Source of the DNA: JAXDLW01 sp050998755
GTDB lineage: Bacteria; Chloroflexota; Dormibacteria; DASZGP01
Reading direction: 5' to 3'
Length of the DNA stretch: 7,342 nt
NCBI GenBank assembly: GCA_050998755.1
Contig: JBPCPW010000004.1
Location: 1 to 7,342 of the forward strand
Part shown: positions 5,119-7,342 of the stretch, piece after piece
Layout of the letters: each line of letters starts with the position of its first letter
Numbering within the stretch: the first letter of the stretch is position 1
The notes under the pieces: model-generated
Told to the model about the DNA's origin: nothing
Databases searched by the model: none
Seen by the model: the letters and a program-made list of their open reading frames with translations, nothing else
Position numbers and translations under genes: made by a program

Positions 5119-5808
5119 ATGCAAAACGCCGGCAACGCATTTTCCCTGCCCTTCCGCGACCCCAATTGGTTTGGAACCTTTGCGCTGATTGGGTTGATCG
5201 GTCTGATCCCGATCATCGGTCAGATCAACACGTATGGCTGGATGCTGACCCTGCTGGACAACTACCGCCAGGGGCGCACCGACCTGCCGCCGGCCGGGTT
5301 TCAGTACCTCGGCCGCGGCGGGAACCTGTTCGTTGTAATGCTGGTCTACGGCCTGGTGATCGCCGCGATCGTCCTCGTCCCGGTCTTCCTGCTCTTTGCC
5401 AGCGCCTTCGGTACTGCCTCCGCGGGCGGAACGGCCAACCCTGCCGCCTTCAGCGGGTTGCAGGGTTACAGCCTGGGAATCAACGGCATCCAGCTGGTTC
5501 TGTACCTTTTCCTGCCGGCGGTCATCGTGGCGACCGAGCGTGGGGGAATCGGTGCCGGCCTGAACCCCGCCAACGTCCTGCGGATCGGATCGGCCAACTG
5601 GGGCCACACGCTGGTTGCCGGGGTGCTGGTTCTCGCGGCGGGAATCGCCGGATCACTGGGAATAATCGCCTGCTGCATCGGGATCATCGTGACCGCTCCC
5701 TACAGCCAGGCCGTGATTGCGGGATTGGTCCGCTTTTACGAGGCGACATTCGAAACCGGGCATCCAATCCTGCCGCAGGACCCGACCCCGCCCGCCAGCA
5801 TCGCCTAG
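5119..5808 (+). CDS. Multi-pass membrane protein, DUF4013-like
   Basis: A 229-residue membrane protein of unknown function. Hydrophobic segments lie at about 18-35, 70-96, 122-138 and 164-194 (the last long enough for two helices). The first part reads WFGTFALIGLIGLIPIIGQI, then YGWMLTLLDNYRQGRTDLPP, which resembles the pattern in DUF4013 proteins, where a first helix is followed by a G(W/Y)xLRxxRxxxxGxxxLP stretch; AYSQ-like APYSQAVIAGLVRFYEATFE near 193-212 matches the usual end of that family. The C-terminal tail is Pro-rich. The ATG at 5119 is 37 bp from the divergent der start. Its TAG overlaps the TAG of the opposite-strand metallopeptidase in a shared CTAG, so there is no room for an intergenic terminator. 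The family call is from memory of its pattern and should be treated as moderate; the coding call is firm. Confidence 0.8.
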   Translation: MQNAGNAFSLPFRDPNWFGTFALIGLIGLIPIIGQINTYGWMLTLLDNYRQGRTDLPPAGFQYLGRGGNLFVVMLVYGLVIAAIVLVPVFLLFASAFGTASAGGTANPAAFSGLQGYSLGINGIQLVLYLFLPAVIVATERGGIGAGLNPANVLRIGSANWGHTLVAGVLVLAAGIAGSLGIIACCIGIIVTAPYSQAVIAGLVRFYEATFETGHPILPQDPTPPASIA

Positions 5809-6230
5809 TCCAGGAGTTCCTCCCGGAACTCGGCCGGGGCCTCTGTCGCCAGGATCCAGCCCTGCTCCCCCACCGCCTGGCCGTCCCGCACCGAGACGAT
5901 CACGTAGCAGTAGCTGGGCCACGCGTGGTCGGCGTCGTAGCGTGAGGCCTGCGATGGGTGGTCCGGGTGGGTATGCCAGAAGCCCACAACCTCCAGCCCC
6001 GCGGCATCGGCGTCTCGCTCCGCTCGCATGATGTCCCCCGGGTCGAGCACGTAGCGGTCCCGGGCGCGCTCCTCGGGGCCGCGGAGGTTGCGGCCGGCCC
6101 TGACCTCTGTCACCTCGCCCGGGAGTCCGATCAGCACCCCGCAGCCCTCGTACGGGTAGGCCGCCTCGGCCAGGCGTCGCATCTGCTCCCGAAGGGTTAG
6201 GGGGAATCGCACCTTAGAAAGGACTGACAT
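5805..6230 (-). CDS. JAMM/M67-family metallopeptidase, Mec-like
   Basis: A zinc-dependent isopeptidase-type enzyme of 141 residues. The JAMM residues are complete: Glu28 in YEGCGVLIG, and His86, His88, Ser96 and Asp99 in HTHPDHPSQASRYD, matching HxHPx6SxxD. Prokaryotic members remove or process ubiquitin-like sulfur carriers; in Mycobacterium tuberculosis, Mec cleaves cysteine from the CysO-cysteine adduct made by CysM. The gene overlaps the end of the upstream cysteine synthase, supporting that role. Three in-frame starts exist: GTG at 6260, ATG at 6230 with GGTGG about 5 nt upstream, and GTG at 6212 just after the synthase stop. I chose 6230 because of its ribosome-binding site; it gives a 17-nt overlap. 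Termination is on the TAG shared with the opposite-strand gene. Confidence 0.88.
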   Translation of the reverse strand: MSVLSKVRFPLTLREQMRRLAEAAYPYEGCGVLIGLPGEVTEVRAGRNLRGPEERARDRYVLDPGDIMRAERDADAAGLEVVGFWHTHPDHPSQASRYDADHAWPSYCYVIVSVRDGQAVGEQGWILATEAPAEFREELLD

Positions 6231-7161
6231 AGAGACCACCGGACAGGTAGCGGTCCCCACCGTCCGGGAAAACCATCACCACCACCCCCTCGGTGAGGCC
6301 CCTGGCAACCTCCAGTGCCCCCCATAGAGCGGCGCCACAGCTATGCCCGACCATGATCCCTTCCGTACGAGCGAGCTGGCGGGCGAGGTCATAGGCGTCT
6401 TCAGTTTCAACGTCCAGCAGGACATCGTGCACGGCGTCGTCGTAGATGCCTGGACGGATCGCCGTTGGGATGTGCTTGAGGCCCTCCAGGCCGTGCCAAC
6501 CACTGGAGGGTTGCATCGCGACCACCTGGATGGCGGGGTTGTATTCGTGCAGCCGGCGGCCGGCTCCGACCACAGTGCCGCTGGTGCCAAGCCCGGCCAC
6601 GAAGTGGCTGACGCGGCCGCCGGTCTGCTCGATGATCTCGGGCGCGGTGGTGTGGTAGTGGGCCAGCCAGTTGTTGGGGTTGTTGTACTGGTCGGGCATG
6701 TAATACATCCCGGGGTCCTCGGCGAAGAGCTCTCGGGCGCGCAGGATCGCGCCATCGGAGCCGTCGGTGGGGTCGGAGAAGACGATCTCGCCCCCGTACG
6801 CCCGAACCGTCTGGATACGTTCCCTGCTGACGTTCCCTGGCATCACCAGCCTCAACCTATAGCCCTTGGCGGCGGCGACCAGGGCATAACCGATCCCGGT
6901 GTTCCCCGAAGTGGAATCCAGGATGATCCTGTCCCTGGTCAGCTCGCCGGACCGTTCGGCCTCCTCGATCATCCGCTTCGCGGGGCGGTCCTTGACCGAG
7001 CCGCCCGGGTTGAACCACTCCGCCTTGGCATAGAACTCCACGCCGGGGTGCCGTTCCTCGAAGAGGTGAATGCGGATCAAAGGCGTGTTGCCGATGGTGT
7101 CGAGGATCGAACTCGCCACCCGCCCGGACGGGATCCGTGGGTGCTCGGCCGCCTGGGTCAC
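6214..7161 (-). CDS. cysM: PLP-dependent cysteine synthase, CysM/CysK family
   Basis: Fold-type II PLP enzyme making L-cysteine from an activated serine and a sulfur donor. It has 315 residues, normal for the family. NTPLIRI opens the fold at 25-31, the PLP lysine is Lys57 in NPGGSVKDRPA, the substrate loop TSGNTG is at 84-89, the phosphate-binding GLGTSGTVVG at 190-199, GHSCGAA at 272-278, and PDGGDRYLS at 299-307 closes the site. AMQPSSGWHGLEGL at 215-228 is closer to the MQP..GxxxL region of CysM-type than to the EP..SPxLSGG of CysK. Together with the overlapping Mec-like gene this points to a CysM using a sulfur-carrier thiocarboxylate; the symbol is a best guess and CysK is not excluded. 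The start is GTG at 7161 without a Shine-Dalgarno, 7 nt after a TAAACT box. Confidence 0.9.
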   Translation of the reverse strand: MTQAAEHPRIPSGRVASSILDTIGNTPLIRIHLFEERHPGVEFYAKAEWFNPGGSVKDRPAKRMIEEAERSGELTRDRIILDSTSGNTGIGYALVAAAKGYRLRLVMPGNVSRERIQTVRAYGGEIVFSDPTDGSDGAILRARELFAEDPGMYYMPDQYNNPNNWLAHYHTTAPEIIEQTGGRVSHFVAGLGTSGTVVGAGRRLHEYNPAIQVVAMQPSSGWHGLEGLKHIPTAIRPGIYDDAVHDVLLDVETEDAYDLARQLARTEGIMVGHSCGAALWGALEVARGLTEGVVVMVFPDGGDRYLSGGLYVSPF

Positions 7162-7168
7162 GGCACCA

Positions 7169-7174
7169 AGTTTA
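7169..7174 (-). promoter_or_regulatory. Candidate -10 box for leaderless cysM mRNA
   Basis: TAAACT on the minus strand lies 7 nt before the GTG start, the same geometry as at der. No ribosome-binding site is present and no clear -35 is visible. It is the best TANNNT match of the three candidates. Confidence 0.45.
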
Positions 7175-7342
7175 GGGTTTACAGCTCTCGAGATAAGGGG
7201 ACAGCGAAGACGCCACAGCCGGGGCCCTGACGCCTCTGGCGCAACCCCCGGCGGCGGACGGGGCCGACCCGCGCAACTGCCGCTTGCAGCGGCGGAATTT
7301 CACGGCCCCTCGGAATCTGCGCTCGCCTGCGATCGTCAGTGC
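7175..7342. other. Upstream region of cysM, no gene seen
   Basis: About 170 bp to the right edge without a convincing reading frame. It contains a perfect 6-bp hairpin, GCCGCT-TGC-AGCGGC (7279-7293), followed on the plus strand by GGAATTT rather than a T run. This could be the weak end of a gene beyond the edge or a structured leader; neither is shown. Confidence 0.4.

Noticed and set aside
5082..5216. 45-codon N-terminal extension of der
   Set aside because: It overlaps the start of the divergent membrane-protein gene, lacks any Der-like sequence, and the ATG at 5081 directly precedes the normal Der N-terminus.
4230..5945. Very long plus-strand ORF opposite der
   Set aside because: It is a GC-rich antisense shadow of der and overlaps real genes in other frames; its residues match nothing recognisable.
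7279..7293. Hairpin GCCGCT-TGC-AGCGGC as an intrinsic terminator
   Set aside because: There is no T run after it on either strand, and no gene end is visible nearby.

Overview
This is a high-GC bacterial window made mostly of compact housekeeping genes, nearly all on the minus strand. A shorter, lower-GC and poorly organised accessory patch lies at about 1020-2570. High GC, GTG/TTG starts, several starts with no Shine-Dalgarno but a TANNNT box 6-7 nt upstream, the type-2 PyrF and the adjacent der-gpsA genes suggest an actinobacterium or a Chloroflexota/Dormibacterota-like terrestrial lineage. No marker here fixes the phylum.

Layout from left to right. (1) 1-1008, minus: a 75-aa protein of unknown function with a strong AGGAGG site, followed after one base by pyrF (orotidine 5'-phosphate decarboxylase), which runs off the left edge. 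(2) 1009-2570, accessory patch: a plus-strand ORF whose only recognisable part is a sigma-70 region 4 helix-turn-helix; two small minus-strand ORFs joined by a GTGA stop/start overlap, one encoding a two-helix membrane protein; and, against a tRNA gene, the C-terminal end of a large serine recombinase with no catalytic domain. I read this as the eroded scar of an integrated element. (3) 2571-5081, minus: der (ribosome-assembly GTPase), gpsA (glycerol-3-phosphate dehydrogenase) and tRNA-Pro(GGG), closely spaced and probably co-transcribed. (4) 5119-5808, plus: a multi-pass DUF4013-like membrane protein, divergent from der with only 37 bp between the start codons. (5) 5805-7161, minus: a CysM/CysK-type cysteine synthase overlapping a JAMM/M67 metallopeptidase of the Mec type. 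This resembles the mycobacterial CysM-CysO-Mec cysteine route, but no sulfur-carrier gene is in view.

The housekeeping genes cover pyrimidine, phospholipid-precursor and cysteine synthesis, ribosome maturation and proline decoding; they are neighbours rather than one pathway. The membrane-protein gene and the metallopeptidase gene end on the same CTAG palindrome, which gives TAG on both strands. I see no CRISPR array, rRNA, intact mobile element or convincing new multi-gene system. The most unusual stretch is the accessory patch, and its function is unknown.
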